NCBI RefSeq assembly: GCF_900289145.1
Contig: NZ_OKQO01000001.1
Span: forward strand, 124,001-188,000
Direction: 5' to 3'
Length of the DNA: 64,000 bases
DNA from: Neobittarella massiliensis (ex Bilen et al. 2018)
GTDB lineage: Bacteria; Bacillota; Clostridia; Oscillospirales; Ruminococcaceae
Below the pieces are notes generated by a model that was not told the DNA's origin, ran no database searches, and worked only from the letters and a program-made list of their open reading frames with translations. The number at the start of each line of letters is the position of its first letter. The stretch's first letter is position 1. Below are positions 25,742-35,189 of this stretch, one piece after another. Both the position numbers and the translations under genes were made by a program.

Positions 25742-28414
25742 TTAGGTACTCTTTTTGCCCAGTAGCAGGCGGGTGGTGTTGAGCACCGACAGCACAGTTA
25801 CGCCCACATCGGCGAATACAGCCATCCAAATGGTGGAAAGCGAGAACAGCGACAGTACGATGACCAAAAATTTTACAGCCAGAGCAAAGACGATATTGGC
25901 CTGGATGATGCGCATGACCCGCTTGGACAGCTTTACTGCAGTTACCAGCGAGCTGGGTTTGCCAGAGACCAGTACCACGTCAGCGGCCTCGATAGCGGCC
26001 TCGGTGCCAAAGCCCATGGCGACACCTACGTCAGAGGCAGCCAGTACCGGGGCGTCGTTGATGCCGTCCCCCACAAAGGCGACCATACGGCCCTCACCTT
26101 TGATATCGGTCAGGCGCTGTACCTTATCTTGGGGCAGCAGCTCGGCATAGTAGCGATCTAGCCCCAATTCGCCCGAAATTTTGGCAGCGGCTTTTTGGCT
26201 GTCGCCGGTGAGCATGGTCACAGTCTGTACGCCGGCCGCCTTTAAGTCGGCTACCATCTGGGCGCTGTCGGGCCGCAGTGCGTCGCCCACGGTAATAGCC
26301 CCGGCCAGCTGCCCGTCAACGGCCAGCAGTACATTGGCCTCTACCCCCTGCGGCACGCGGATATCCTGATCGGCCATCAGCTTTAAGGAACCGCAAGCCA
26401 GCTGATGCTCTTTGAGCTGTACCAGCACACCTTTACCGGCTACTTCCTGGTAGCTGACGATCTCCTCCTGGGGCTTATCGGGGCACTGAGCAATGATAGA
26501 GCGGGAGATCGGATGGGCCGAAAAGCTCTCGGCCAGCGCGCTGTAGCGCAGCACCTGATCGGTAGTAAAGTCGCCAAAAGCGGTGATACCGGTCACTTTG
26601 AGCTGCCCATCGGTCAGGGTGCCGGTCTTATCGAATACAGCGTCAGTGAGTTTAGAGAGGTTTTCGATGTGCTTACCGCCCTTGATGAGCACCCCGCGCT
26701 TGGTGGCGGCGCCGATACCGGAGAAGAAACCCAGCGGGATCGAGATGACCAGCGCACAGGGGCAGGCCGAGACCACGAACACCAGCGCGGTGTAGATCCA
26801 CTGCTTCCAGCTGCCCAGACCCAGCAGCGGCGGGAAGATCGCCACCAAGATAGCCAGGCCGATGATGACCGGTGTATAGACAGCGGCAAATTTGGTGATG
26901 AATTTTTGCGAGTGGCTCTTTTGAGCAGCCGATTCCTCCACCAGATTGATGATCCTGGCAGCGGTGCTCTCCTCCACGCGGGAGGTGACGGTGGCCTTGA
27001 TGAGCCCAGTGAGGTTGATAGACCCCGATAGCAGTTTGTCGCCGGGTCCCACGTTGACAGGAATGCTCTCACCGGTGATGGCCGAATTGTCGGTGGCTGT
27101 GTTGCCCTCTAACACCGTGCAGTCCAGCGGGATGCGCTCAGACGGGCTGATGACGATAGTTTGGCCCACCTGCACCTCTTCGGCCCGCAGCTGGCGGGTG
27201 CTGCCATCGGGCAGCAGCACTTTGGCCGAGTCGGGCTGGATGTTGGTGATGGCGCTGATGTTTTTGCGGGTAGCGCCCACGGCTTTATCCTCTAAAAACA
27301 GGCTGATCTTAAATAGCAGGGCGACCATAGCTGCCTCGGGAAATTCGCCGATAAAGAAAGAGGCGATGATGGCGATGGTCACCAGAAGGTTCTCATCCAC
27401 CCGCTTTTTGGCGATGCCGGTAATGCCCCGGTACCACACATCGTAGCTGGAAAGCACACAGGAGAGCACGAACAACACCGGCGGCAACCAGCTGATATCG
27501 AGCAGCTTGGAGGTGATAAGGCCGGCCACTGCCAGCGCCACAGAGGCGATAAGCAACACGAATGGACGTTTCTTTTCGGCTTTAGAGACTGATTTGCGGG
27601 CAGATGGAGAGGCACTTTCAGCAGAGACGGTTACCGTATCGGCAGGTATACGGCTGATATGGGTACCGGGTTCTATATCGTCATATACCTGGGCGATGAA
27701 TGCGACTTCGCTGTCGGTGAGCAGGTGATCATTTTTGATGAGGATGGTCCCGCTGGCAAACGAGACCGCCGCCCGCTGGAATTTGCCCGACTGCTGCAGT
27801 TTCTCCTCGATCTTCATGGCGCAGTGGGAGCAGGAGAGACCGGTAAAATAGAGCTTTTGACTGCCGGCAAAGGCTTTTGGATCGATGGGGGCTGCCGGCT
27901 CATCTGTGTGCTCGTGGCCGCACCCGCAGCTGCCGCCGTGTTCGTGATGGTGCTCATGGTCGCACCCACAGCTGTCGCCGTGTTCGTGGTGGTGCTCATG
28001 GTCGCACCCGCAGCTGTCGCCGTGTTCGTGGTGGTGCTCATGGCCGCACCCGCAGCTGCCGCCGTGCTCGTGGTGGTGCTCATGGCCGCACCCGCAGCTG
28101 TCGCCGTGCTTGTGGTGGTGCTCATGACCGCACCCACAGCTGTCGCCGTTTGCGTGGGTTGCCGGGGTCGCATCTGGGGCAGTGGTGTTGCCGGCGGCTC
28201 GGCTGATGACGGTGCCGGGCTCGATGTCGTCGCACACCTGCTGGATATAGGACAGTTCCTGATCGGTGACCGGATGATCGTTTTCTATGAGGAGCACGCC
28301 GGTAGCAAACAGCAGCGCTATACTGTCGAATTTGTTCGAGTGCTCCAGCTTTTCTTCGATCTTCATGGCGCAGTGGGAGCAGCTCAGTCCCTGTATGGAA
28401 AGTCTGGTCTTCAT
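25742..28414 (-). CDS. P1B-type heavy-metal efflux ATPase (Zn/Cd type) with His/Cys repeat linker
   Basis: 890 residues, long for the family because of its N-terminus. Two near-duplicate metal-binding domains (GLSCSHCAMKIEEKL at about 9 and 192) flank a His/Cys-rich linker at 90-169 made of six 14-residue units of the form GDSCGCGHEHHHEH. The membrane and catalytic parts are complete: TGES at 448, ion-binding CPC at 551-553, phosphorylated Asp595 in DKTGT, and GDGINDAP at 782. CPC with an ArsR/SmtB partner points to Zn, Cd or Pb export. It is co-transcribed with the repressor gene, 30 bases upstream. Confidence 0.95.
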   Translation of the reverse strand: MKTRLSIQGLSCSHCAMKIEEKLEHSNKFDSIALLFATGVLLIENDHPVTDQELSYIQQVCDDIEPGTVISRAAGNTTAPDATPATHANGDSCGCGHEHHHKHGDSCGCGHEHHHEHGGSCGCGHEHHHEHGDSCGCDHEHHHEHGDSCGCDHEHHHEHGGSCGCGHEHTDEPAAPIDPKAFAGSQKLYFTGLSCSHCAMKIEEKLQQSGKFQRAAVSFASGTILIKNDHLLTDSEVAFIAQVYDDIEPGTHISRIPADTVTVSAESASPSARKSVSKAEKKRPFVLLIASVALAVAGLITSKLLDISWLPPVLFVLSCVLSSYDVWYRGITGIAKKRVDENLLVTIAIIASFFIGEFPEAAMVALLFKISLFLEDKAVGATRKNISAITNIQPDSAKVLLPDGSTRQLRAEEVQVGQTIVISPSERIPLDCTVLEGNTATDNSAITGESIPVNVGPGDKLLSGSINLTGLIKATVTSRVEESTAARIINLVEESAAQKSHSQKFITKFAAVYTPVIIGLAILVAIFPPLLGLGSWKQWIYTALVFVVSACPCALVISIPLGFFSGIGAATKRGVLIKGGKHIENLSKLTDAVFDKTGTLTDGQLKVTGITAFGDFTTDQVLRYSALAESFSAHPISRSIIAQCPDKPQEEIVSYQEVAGKGVLVQLKEHQLACGSLKLMADQDIRVPQGVEANVLLAVDGQLAGAITVGDALRPDSAQMVADLKAAGVQTVTMLTGDSQKAAAKISGELGLDRYYAELLPQDKVQRLTDIKGEGRMVAFVGDGINDAPVLAASDVGVAMGFGTEAAIEAADVVLVSGKPSSLVTAVKLSKRVMRIIQANIVFALAVKFLVIVLSLFSLSTIWMAVFADVGVTVLSVLNTTRLLLGKKST
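27908..28147 (-). repeat. 42-bp tandem repeat array inside the ATPase gene
   Basis: Five full copies and one shortened copy of a 42-base unit encode the His/Cys linker. Copies differ at only a few bases (for example Gly/Asp and Lys/Glu changes), suggesting recent unequal exchange and likely copy-number variation between strains. The length is a multiple of three, so gain or loss keeps the frame. Confidence 0.9.
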
Positions 28415-28444
28415 GGTGTCCTCCTTTCGGATAAAAGCGCTATA

Positions 28445-28837
28445 TCAGCGCATGTGGGCCACGTGGTTTACGGCTTGAACGATGATGGTCTTGATGTGGT
28501 CGTCATCCAGTGAGTAAAACACCGATTTTCCCTCTTTGCGGGACTTTACGATACCGGTCTGCCGCATCTGCCGCAGCTGATGCGAGATGTTCGACTGACT
28601 CGATTCGGCTACGTCGGCCAGATCGCAGACACACATCTCGGTATCGACCAGCGCCAAGATAATGCGCATGCGGGTGGGATCGGACAGGACTTTAAAGATA
28701 TCGCAGAGCGGGTCCAGCTTGTCATTTTCCAATATGTGGGCCTTCGCTCTAGATACCAGACAGGTGTGTTTGTGGGGCTCCTGGCACATCTCGTCGGTGT
28801 CGGTGAGGATATCGTGTTGAGACTGGTTTTCTGTCAT
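28445..28837 (-). CDS. ArsR/SmtB-family metal-sensing repressor
   Basis: 130 residues. A winged helix (VLSDPTRMRIILAL ... SNISHQLRQMRQTGIVKSRKEGKSVFYSL) carries both classic sensor sites. The alpha-3 metal box is MCVCDLADV. The alpha-5 site is D-x-H ... H-x2-H in DDHIKTIIVQAVNHVAHM, with the SmtB/CzrA spacing of 11 and 3. Zn or Cd binding is expected to release it from DNA and induce the ATPase. The start is set at MTENQSQ after aaggcggt; the upstream open frame runs through the operator. Confidence 0.93.
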   Translation of the reverse strand: MTENQSQHDILTDTDEMCQEPHKHTCLVSRAKAHILENDKLDPLCDIFKVLSDPTRMRIILALVDTEMCVCDLADVAESSQSNISHQLRQMRQTGIVKSRKEGKSVFYSLDDDHIKTIIVQAVNHVAHMR

Positions 28838-28916
28838 GGTGTGACCGCCTTTCTCGGCTGCGGGGCAAGCAGTGTATCCGCAGCATATATGAGGGCCGTT
28901 CACGGTGAAATGAAAA

Positions 28917-28978
28917 TATGCACACATGAACAGCTGTTCATCTGTGCATATAATAATCTATTTAGAGAAAGTTGTCAA
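28917..28978 (-). promoter_or_regulatory. Promoter and 34-bp operator of the metal-efflux operon
   Basis: Minus strand TTGACA and TATTAT with a 17-base spacer (28950-28978). Immediately downstream lies a near-perfect 34-bp palindrome (28917-28950) whose core atgaacagctgttcat matches the TGAACA-N2-TGTTCA half-site pattern of SmtB/CzrA operators. A bound repressor would cover the transcription start. The -35 lies inside the 3' end of spoIID. Confidence 0.88.
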
Positions 28979-29978
28979 TAGGTTCAACCGAAGTATTGGG
29001 AAAATAGTGAGCCAGAATATCCTGGTAGCTTGAACCCTGCCGGCCCATGTAGTCGGCCCCATACTGGCTCATACCCACACCGTGACCATAACCCTTTACG
29101 GTAAAGGTGAAGTTTCCGTCGGCAAAAGCTACTGTAAAGGCAGCGCAGCGCAGGTTGAGCGCCGTTCGGATATCGTCGCCGGTGAGTTCTTTGCCGCAGA
29201 CCTTAATAGTTTTGACACTGCCGGCGGCGGTGGCAGCTGGGTCGGTAAACCAGCCAGCCGGGTCCTCGGTGAAGGCGATATCTGAAAAGGCGGTGAGCAG
29301 GTTCTCTTTTACCACGGCGGCGGTAAATACCTCTTTGGTCTCGTAGTCGGGGGCCAGCACGTCACCGGGGCTGTCGACCGATACCAGGTAGGGGACCTCC
29401 TGCCCCCAGATGTCGGCGGCAGCCTCGGTCTTGCCCGGCGAGATGGAGTGGTAGGCCGAGATGATGGGAGCTCCTTCATAAGTGAGCACCTGGTCGGCCA
29501 CCGGGTCGACAGCATCTTTGATGAGGGCAAAATAGGTATCGAAGTTGTCTCCCCACATCTTTTTCATCTCGTCGGTGCTCACATAGCCCTGGTGCACCTT
29601 GGAGTCGACCGAGATATCGGCTCCTTTTAGGTCGGCGTTGGGGCTGGTCGCAGCCTGCTGCTTGAGGCGCACGGCGTAGGTGGAGCAGGCGATCGCCTGG
29701 GCCTTGAGCGCCTCCTGGCTAAAGTTGGGGGGCATTTCGGCAGCCACCGCCCCGTACAGGTAATCGCGCAGGGCCAGCTCCTGCACCTGCCCGGTAGAGC
29801 CGTCTAAAACTTTAATGGTGTGGCTCTTTTGCTGGCCTTTGTCGGCGGCGCCGCTGGTGGCGCTGCTGGTCTGTGGGGGGGCGGGGGAGGGGGTGTCTTT
29901 TTGCGCCAAAAATACGGCGAATGGGGTGCCGAATGTGACCAGCGCGAAGATGATGAGGACGGACAATTTTAATCGCAT
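28962..29978 (-). CDS. spoIID: Stage II sporulation protein D (peptidoglycan lytic transglycosylase)
   Basis: 338 residues. An N-terminal membrane anchor (LSVLIIFALVTFGTPFAVFLA) and a Ser/Pro/Thr linker precede the SpoIID domain. Catalytic Glu81 is in GAVAAEMPPNFS, and YHSISPGKTEAA, GHGVGMSQYGA and YQDILAHYF are conserved. With SpoIIM and SpoIIP it degrades septal peptidoglycan during engulfment, from the mother-cell side. The ribosome binding site ggaagtggag is close to the ATG. Its 3' end holds the -35 element of the metal operon. Confidence 0.93.
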   Translation of the reverse strand: MRLKLSVLIIFALVTFGTPFAVFLAQKDTPSPAPPQTSSATSGAADKGQQKSHTIKVLDGSTGQVQELALRDYLYGAVAAEMPPNFSQEALKAQAIACSTYAVRLKQQAATSPNADLKGADISVDSKVHQGYVSTDEMKKMWGDNFDTYFALIKDAVDPVADQVLTYEGAPIISAYHSISPGKTEAAADIWGQEVPYLVSVDSPGDVLAPDYETKEVFTAAVVKENLLTAFSDIAFTEDPAGWFTDPAATAAGSVKTIKVCGKELTGDDIRTALNLRCAAFTVAFADGNFTFTVKGYGHGVGMSQYGADYMGRQGSSYQDILAHYFPNTSVEPIDNFL

Positions 29979-30116
29979 GAGGCTCCACTTCCTTTAAAAT
30001 GAAATTTTTTGTTTTTGATAATTCATATTTTCGTTTGTTATTTGGGAAATAACCTATTTATCGGTGATTATTTGAAATGAAGATATGTACAAATTTCAAA
30101 TTTTGCGGGTTTTTTA

Positions 30117-30145
30117 TTGACTTTTGCCGGGGGCCAGAGTAGAAT
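30117..30145 (+). promoter_or_regulatory. Promoter of citrate synthase
   Basis: TTGACT and TAGAAT with a 17-base spacer. The start codon is about 185 bases downstream, giving a long leader. The leader contains a 10-bp stem, agccgctgcc with its complement, near 30190, and repeated ggcc-rich segments. The AT-rich stretch 29979-30110 before the promoter holds no gene. Confidence 0.65.
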
Positions 30146-30332
30146 AGGTACATTCTAAAAAGGGGAACAGCCCCGCCCGGTGCTGACCAGCCGCTGCCCG
30201 GCAGCGGCTGCAAATGTTAACAAACGATGAATTCGGGCCTTTTTGGACCTGAAATTCACATAAATGGCCGCCTTTTGGGCTGCTGGAAGGCCCGGGGCCT
30301 TTCGCGACATTTAAGAAAGCAGGTGCATCTAC

Positions 30333-31697
30333 ATGGCATTACACATGTCCTACGAGAAACAGCAGGCTATCAATAGACTATGTGAGCAGTTTCGCAAGTA
30401 TAACTTCATCGACCCCTCGGACTGCGAGAAGCTGGGGGTAAAGCGCGGCCTGCGCAACGCCGACAACACCGGCGTGCTGGCCGGCCTGACGCTGATCTGC
30501 GACGTGGTGGGCTACGATATGGTAGACGGGGTAAAGACCCCGGCCGAGGGCAAGCTGTACTACCGCGGTATCGATCTGGAGGATTTTGTGCAGGGCATTT
30601 TGGCGCAGGACCGCTACGGGTTTGAAGAGCTGAGCTATCTGCTTCTGTTTGGCATTTTGCCCACTGCCCGCCAGCTGGAGGGATTTTGCGACACGCTGGC
30701 CGACTTTCGCGACCTGCCGCCGTATTTTGTAGAGGACATGATCATGAAGGCCCCGTCGCCCAACGTGATGAATAAATTGGCCCGCAGTATACTGGCCATG
30801 TACTCCTACGACGACAACGCCGATGACGTGAGCATGGAAAATGTGATGCGCCAATGCATCGAGCTCATCGCCTGCACCCCCACCATCATCACCAATGCCT
30901 ACCAGGTAAAGCGGCGGCAGTACGACAAGAAAAGCATGTACTTCCACATGCCCAAGCGCGGCATGTCGACGGCGCAGACCATTATGCGCACCATCCGCCC
31001 CGACAAGCGCTTTACCGAGGAGGAGGCCAAGCTGCTGGACCTGTGCATGATCTTGATGGCCGAGCACGGCGGCGGCAACAACTCCACCTTTGCCTGCAGG
31101 GTACTTTCCTCCTCGGGCACCGACACCTACGCAGCTATCTCGGCGGCGGTGGGGTCGCTGAAGGGCTTTCGCCACGGCGGCGCCAACATCAAGGTGGTGG
31201 AGATGCTGGAGTACATGAAAGAGGGGATCGCCGACTATGGCGACGACGGGCAGATCAAAGACTTTTTGGCCAAACTCATCCGCAGAGAGGCCGGCGATAA
31301 GAGCGGGCTCATCTACGGCATCGGCCACGCGGTGTACACCAAGAGCGACCCCCGCGCCCAGATACTGAAGACGCACGCCGAGAAGCTGGCGGTGGAGAAG
31401 GGTTTTGGCGACGACCTGCGACTGCTGCAGAAGGTGGAGGAGCTGACGCCGGTGGTATTTGGCGAGCTCAAGGGTATTGACAAGAATTTGTGTGCCAATG
31501 TAGACTTGTATTCGGGACTGGTATTCAAGACGCTTGGGATACCGGAGGACCTGTTTACCCCGCTGTTCGCGGCGTCCAGAATGCCGGGCTGGTGTGCGCA
31601 CCGCCTGGAGGAGCTGATGTTCGGCGGCCGTATCATGAGGCCCGCATACAAGGCGCTCAGTGAAAAACGCGCGTATGTTCCCATAGAAAATAGATAG
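30333..31697 (+). CDS. gltA: Citrate synthase
   Basis: 454 residues, the length of the clostridial type. It condenses oxaloacetate with acetyl-CoA. Conserved histidines are in EHGGGNNSTF, RHGGANIKV and GIGHAVYTKSDPR, the last being the oxaloacetate/CoA site. No aconitase or isocitrate dehydrogenase gene is adjacent. A 2-methylcitrate activity cannot be excluded from sequence. It is followed after 12 bases by an unknown membrane-protein gene. Confidence 0.93.
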   Translation: MALHMSYEKQQAINRLCEQFRKYNFIDPSDCEKLGVKRGLRNADNTGVLAGLTLICDVVGYDMVDGVKTPAEGKLYYRGIDLEDFVQGILAQDRYGFEELSYLLLFGILPTARQLEGFCDTLADFRDLPPYFVEDMIMKAPSPNVMNKLARSILAMYSYDDNADDVSMENVMRQCIELIACTPTIITNAYQVKRRQYDKKSMYFHMPKRGMSTAQTIMRTIRPDKRFTEEEAKLLDLCMILMAEHGGGNNSTFACRVLSSSGTDTYAAISAAVGSLKGFRHGGANIKVVEMLEYMKEGIADYGDDGQIKDFLAKLIRREAGDKSGLIYGIGHAVYTKSDPRAQILKTHAEKLAVEKGFGDDLRLLQKVEELTPVVFGELKGIDKNLCANVDLYSGLVFKTLGIPEDLFTPLFAASRMPGWCAHRLEELMFGGRIMRPAYKALSEKRAYVPIENR

Positions 31698-31709
31698 GGG
31701 ATATACTTT

Positions 31710-32630
31710 ATGAAACGGCTCGTCGCGGCGCTGCTCGCTATTTTGACGGTGGGGTTCCCCGTCGGCTACCTGGTACTGGGCCAAAAAGGCATGGTATCTT
31801 TTGAGAGAAAAGAGGTGCTGCTGCTCTACGGGGCGCTGTTGGCAGTGCTGGTAGCGGTGTCGCTGCTGGCGGTGCTGCTGGGCCGGGGGCACTTTGACAG
31901 CCGCCCCCGGCCCGCACGGGCACTGGGGGGCGCGGTGAAGCTGTGCGGCGTGCTGGCCATTGCTGTGGGCATCGCCTCGGTGCTGCTGCAATTTGTGCAG
32001 GGGTACGTGTCTATCGGGCAGCTGGGGTACAGCCTATTTGGCGCCCTGATGGGCGTGGGGCTGCTGGGGGCCGGCCAGTTTATCGGCCGCGGCGGGCCCG
32101 GCGGGCTGTCGCCGGCGGTGCTGCTGGTGGTGGTGTGGACCGGGTTTAGCCTGGTGCTGCTCATTGCCGGCAAGGCGGTATCGCCGTACCTGCCGCAGCG
32201 GGTGCTGGACTTTTTGACCAGCTGTGCTGGCAGCTTTCTGTTTTTGCAGGTGTGCTACACCTTTACCGGCGAGTTTACCGCCCGCCGGGCGCGGGCGGCC
32301 ATCGGCTGGGGGTGGCGCACGCTGGTGCTGGGTGCTGTGGCCTATCTGCCCAACCTGGTGCGGCAGATGTTAAACGGCGGCCCGTTTGAGCTGCTGTCGA
32401 TGCTGTCGCTGGCCACGCATCTGCTGTTTTTGGCGGCGGTGCTGGCCGTTACTCTGTGGTATATGGGGGCGTTTGACCGCTCGATGGAGCGGGTGGGGCC
32501 CCGGCACGGCGGCCAGCGGCCAGAGGAAGAGGACACAGCCGCAAAAGACGAACACCGCTCGCCGGAAAAGGGGAGCTACGTGTACCGGCCGCGGCGGGCG
32601 GGCAGTGCCCCCCGGCGCCTGCGCCGATAG
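31710..32630 (+). CDS. Unknown polytopic membrane protein
   Basis: 306 residues with about eight hydrophobic helices and a basic, charged C-terminal tail (residues 265-306, rich in Arg, Glu and Pro) that should be cytoplasmic. I do not recognise the family. It starts 12 bases after the citrate synthase stop and ends at a strong terminator, so the two are probably co-transcribed. No catalytic motif is apparent. Confidence 0.75.
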   Translation: MKRLVAALLAILTVGFPVGYLVLGQKGMVSFERKEVLLLYGALLAVLVAVSLLAVLLGRGHFDSRPRPARALGGAVKLCGVLAIAVGIASVLLQFVQGYVSIGQLGYSLFGALMGVGLLGAGQFIGRGGPGGLSPAVLLVVVWTGFSLVLLIAGKAVSPYLPQRVLDFLTSCAGSFLFLQVCYTFTGEFTARRARAAIGWGWRTLVLGAVAYLPNLVRQMLNGGPFELLSMLSLATHLLFLAAVLAVTLWYMGAFDRSMERVGPRHGGQRPEEEDTAAKDEHRSPEKGSYVYRPRRAGSAPRRLRR

Positions 32631-32635
32631 CGCAA

Positions 32636-32674
32636 AAAAAGGCGGGCAGCTCGCAGTGAGCTGCCCGCCTTTTT
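32636..32674. terminator. Bidirectional intrinsic terminator
   Basis: A 17-bp stem, aaaaaggcgggcagctc with its complement and a five-base loop, with A and T runs. It separates the converging genes at 31710 and 32699. Confidence 0.9.
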
Positions 32675-32698
32675 GGCGGCCGTACAGAAACGGTATAC

Positions 32699-33853
32699 TT
32701 ACAGGTAGGGGAAGGTGCAGACATCGGCCAGATCGACATACAGGCTGGAGTAGCGGTTGCCGATAAAATCCTCTGCCGCCGGCGAGGAAAGGCCCGGCTG
32801 CGGCGGGGTGATGGGCAGTGAAAAGCGCACGGGCGTGCCGTCGCCGGGGGGACTGGGGAGAAAGATCTGGCCGCCCATGGCCTGGACCGCCTGACGGCAG
32901 ATGGGGAGGCCCAGACCGGCTGCCTGCACGAAACCCAGCTCGGGGGCGCGGTAGGAGTAGTAGGGGTCGAACACCCGGTGCAGCACCTCGGCCGGGATAC
33001 CGGCGCCGCGGTCGCGCACCGAGATGTGCAGAGCGTCGCGCACCACCTGGGCGTGCAGGTGCACGGTGTTTTGGTCGCTGGAATAGAGAAAGGCGTTGGA
33101 GAGCAGGTTGGTGATGCACCCGACGAGCAGCTGCTGGTCGATGAGCATGAACAGCTGCTTAAAATCGATCTGGTAGGTGAGCGGTACAGGGCTCTGCCGC
33201 AGCACGGTGGCCGCCCCCTGACAGAGGTCTTGCAGTAGGCGGGCCATCTCTACCGGGCGCAGCTGCAGCTGATAGGCTCCGGTCAGCAGCTGCGAGGCCT
33301 GCTCGATATTTTTCCCCAGCCGCAGCAGGCGATAGGCGCTGCGGTTGATCTGGTCGAGCATTTTTTGCCCCTCGTAGTCGGCGTACTCCTCGAACTTGCG
33401 GGCCAGGGGCGAGAGGGCCGAGAAGATGGCGGTGAGGTTGGTGCGGCTGGCGGCCGAAAAAGCGGTGCTGACCCGGTCGATCTGCCGGCGGGAGCCCTCG
33501 GTGAGGGAGCTGCTGGCCACCGGCAGCATGAGCGTGACCAGCTGCAGCTGGCCCTGGGCGCCCAGTACCGGGATCAGGTGCAGCTGCAGCGGGCTGCCGC
33601 CGGCCGGCAGCTGCGGGGACGGCAGATAGACGTCCAGCCCCTTTTGCAGCTGCGCCAGAATACTGCCGAGATCGCCGGTGGGCAAAAGACCGGCGGCGCT
33701 GGGGTAGCCGGTGAGACCGTGGATATAGACCTCGGCACAGCTGTTGTGCCAGAGGATGAGCATCTTTTTATCGCACACGAGCACCGGCAGGTGGGCGTGC
33801 TCGAAGATGGACTGCGCCGCCGCCAGGTATTGGGTTTCATTACAGATTTCCAT
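32699..33853 (-). CDS. Histidine-kinase-like ATPase lacking the phospho-acceptor histidine
   Basis: 384 residues, cytoplasmic. Residues 1-110 resemble a PAS-type sensor (HLPVLVCDKKMLILWHNSCAEVY). The dimerisation helix, where kinases show H-E-x-x-x-P, reads AASRTNLTAIFSAL (134-147), so the acceptor His is Ser or Ala. The ATP-binding domain is intact: N-box ITNLLSNAF, G1 DRGAGIP, G2 GLGLPICR. No response regulator is adjacent. It could phosphorylate or modulate another kinase as a pseudo-acceptor, or be degenerate. Confidence 0.78.
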   Translation of the reverse strand: MEICNETQYLAAAQSIFEHAHLPVLVCDKKMLILWHNSCAEVYIHGLTGYPSAAGLLPTGDLGSILAQLQKGLDVYLPSPQLPAGGSPLQLHLIPVLGAQGQLQLVTLMLPVASSSLTEGSRRQIDRVSTAFSAASRTNLTAIFSALSPLARKFEEYADYEGQKMLDQINRSAYRLLRLGKNIEQASQLLTGAYQLQLRPVEMARLLQDLCQGAATVLRQSPVPLTYQIDFKQLFMLIDQQLLVGCITNLLSNAFLYSSDQNTVHLHAQVVRDALHISVRDRGAGIPAEVLHRVFDPYYSYRAPELGFVQAAGLGLPICRQAVQAMGGQIFLPSPPGDGTPVRFSLPITPPQPGLSSPAAEDFIGNRYSSLYVDLADVCTFPYL

Positions 33854-34030
33854 TTAGAACCTACCGTAATTCGATAAATTTCGACTTGTTTTCATATAGT
33901 ATACTATGGTTTTTGTGCCAATGCAAATACTGGCAGCAGATCTTACTGAAATTGGTACCAAGGACCCGGGTGGGGAAAAAGTGAATTTTTGAATTGTGTG
34001 AAAACTTCTGGTTAAATTCCTGACAAACTC

Positions 34031-34059
34031 TTGCTATAGATAGCTTTTTGTTATAAAAT
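34031..34059 (+). promoter_or_regulatory. Promoter of GAPDH
   Basis: TTGCTA and TAAAAT with a 17-base spacer in an AT-rich stretch, with a ggaggc ribosome binding site about 20 bases further on. Confidence 0.6.
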
Positions 34060-34081
34060 ACAGATAGACTATAATAAATAG

Positions 34082-35110
<1,029 letters not shown>

Positions 35111-35150
35111 GCAAAACGCACAGAAGGTGCCCGGTATAGGGTACATGAGA

Positions 35151-35183
35151 GAGCAGTGGCTTTTATGCCGCTGCTCTTTTTTT
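35151..35183 (+). terminator. Intrinsic terminator of gap
   Basis: A 10-bp stem, gagcagtggc / gccgctgctc, with a ttttat loop, followed by seven T. Confidence 0.9.
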
Positions 35184-35189
35184 GTGCCC

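Noticed and set aside
27908-28147. Regularly spaced repeats considered as a CRISPR array
   Set aside because: Units of 42 bp are contiguous, without unique spacers, and keep the ATPase reading frame.
27659-28513. Plus-strand frame with repeated hydrophobic blocks resembling a membrane protein
   Set aside because: The blocks are the complement of the His/Cys repeat of the metal ATPase; the periodicity is inherited from that array.
30378-31991. A 537-codon open frame on the minus strand across citrate synthase
   Set aside because: It is the antisense shadow of a well-supported gene in GC-rich DNA; His/Gln/Arg-rich composition, no family resemblance, no ribosome binding site.
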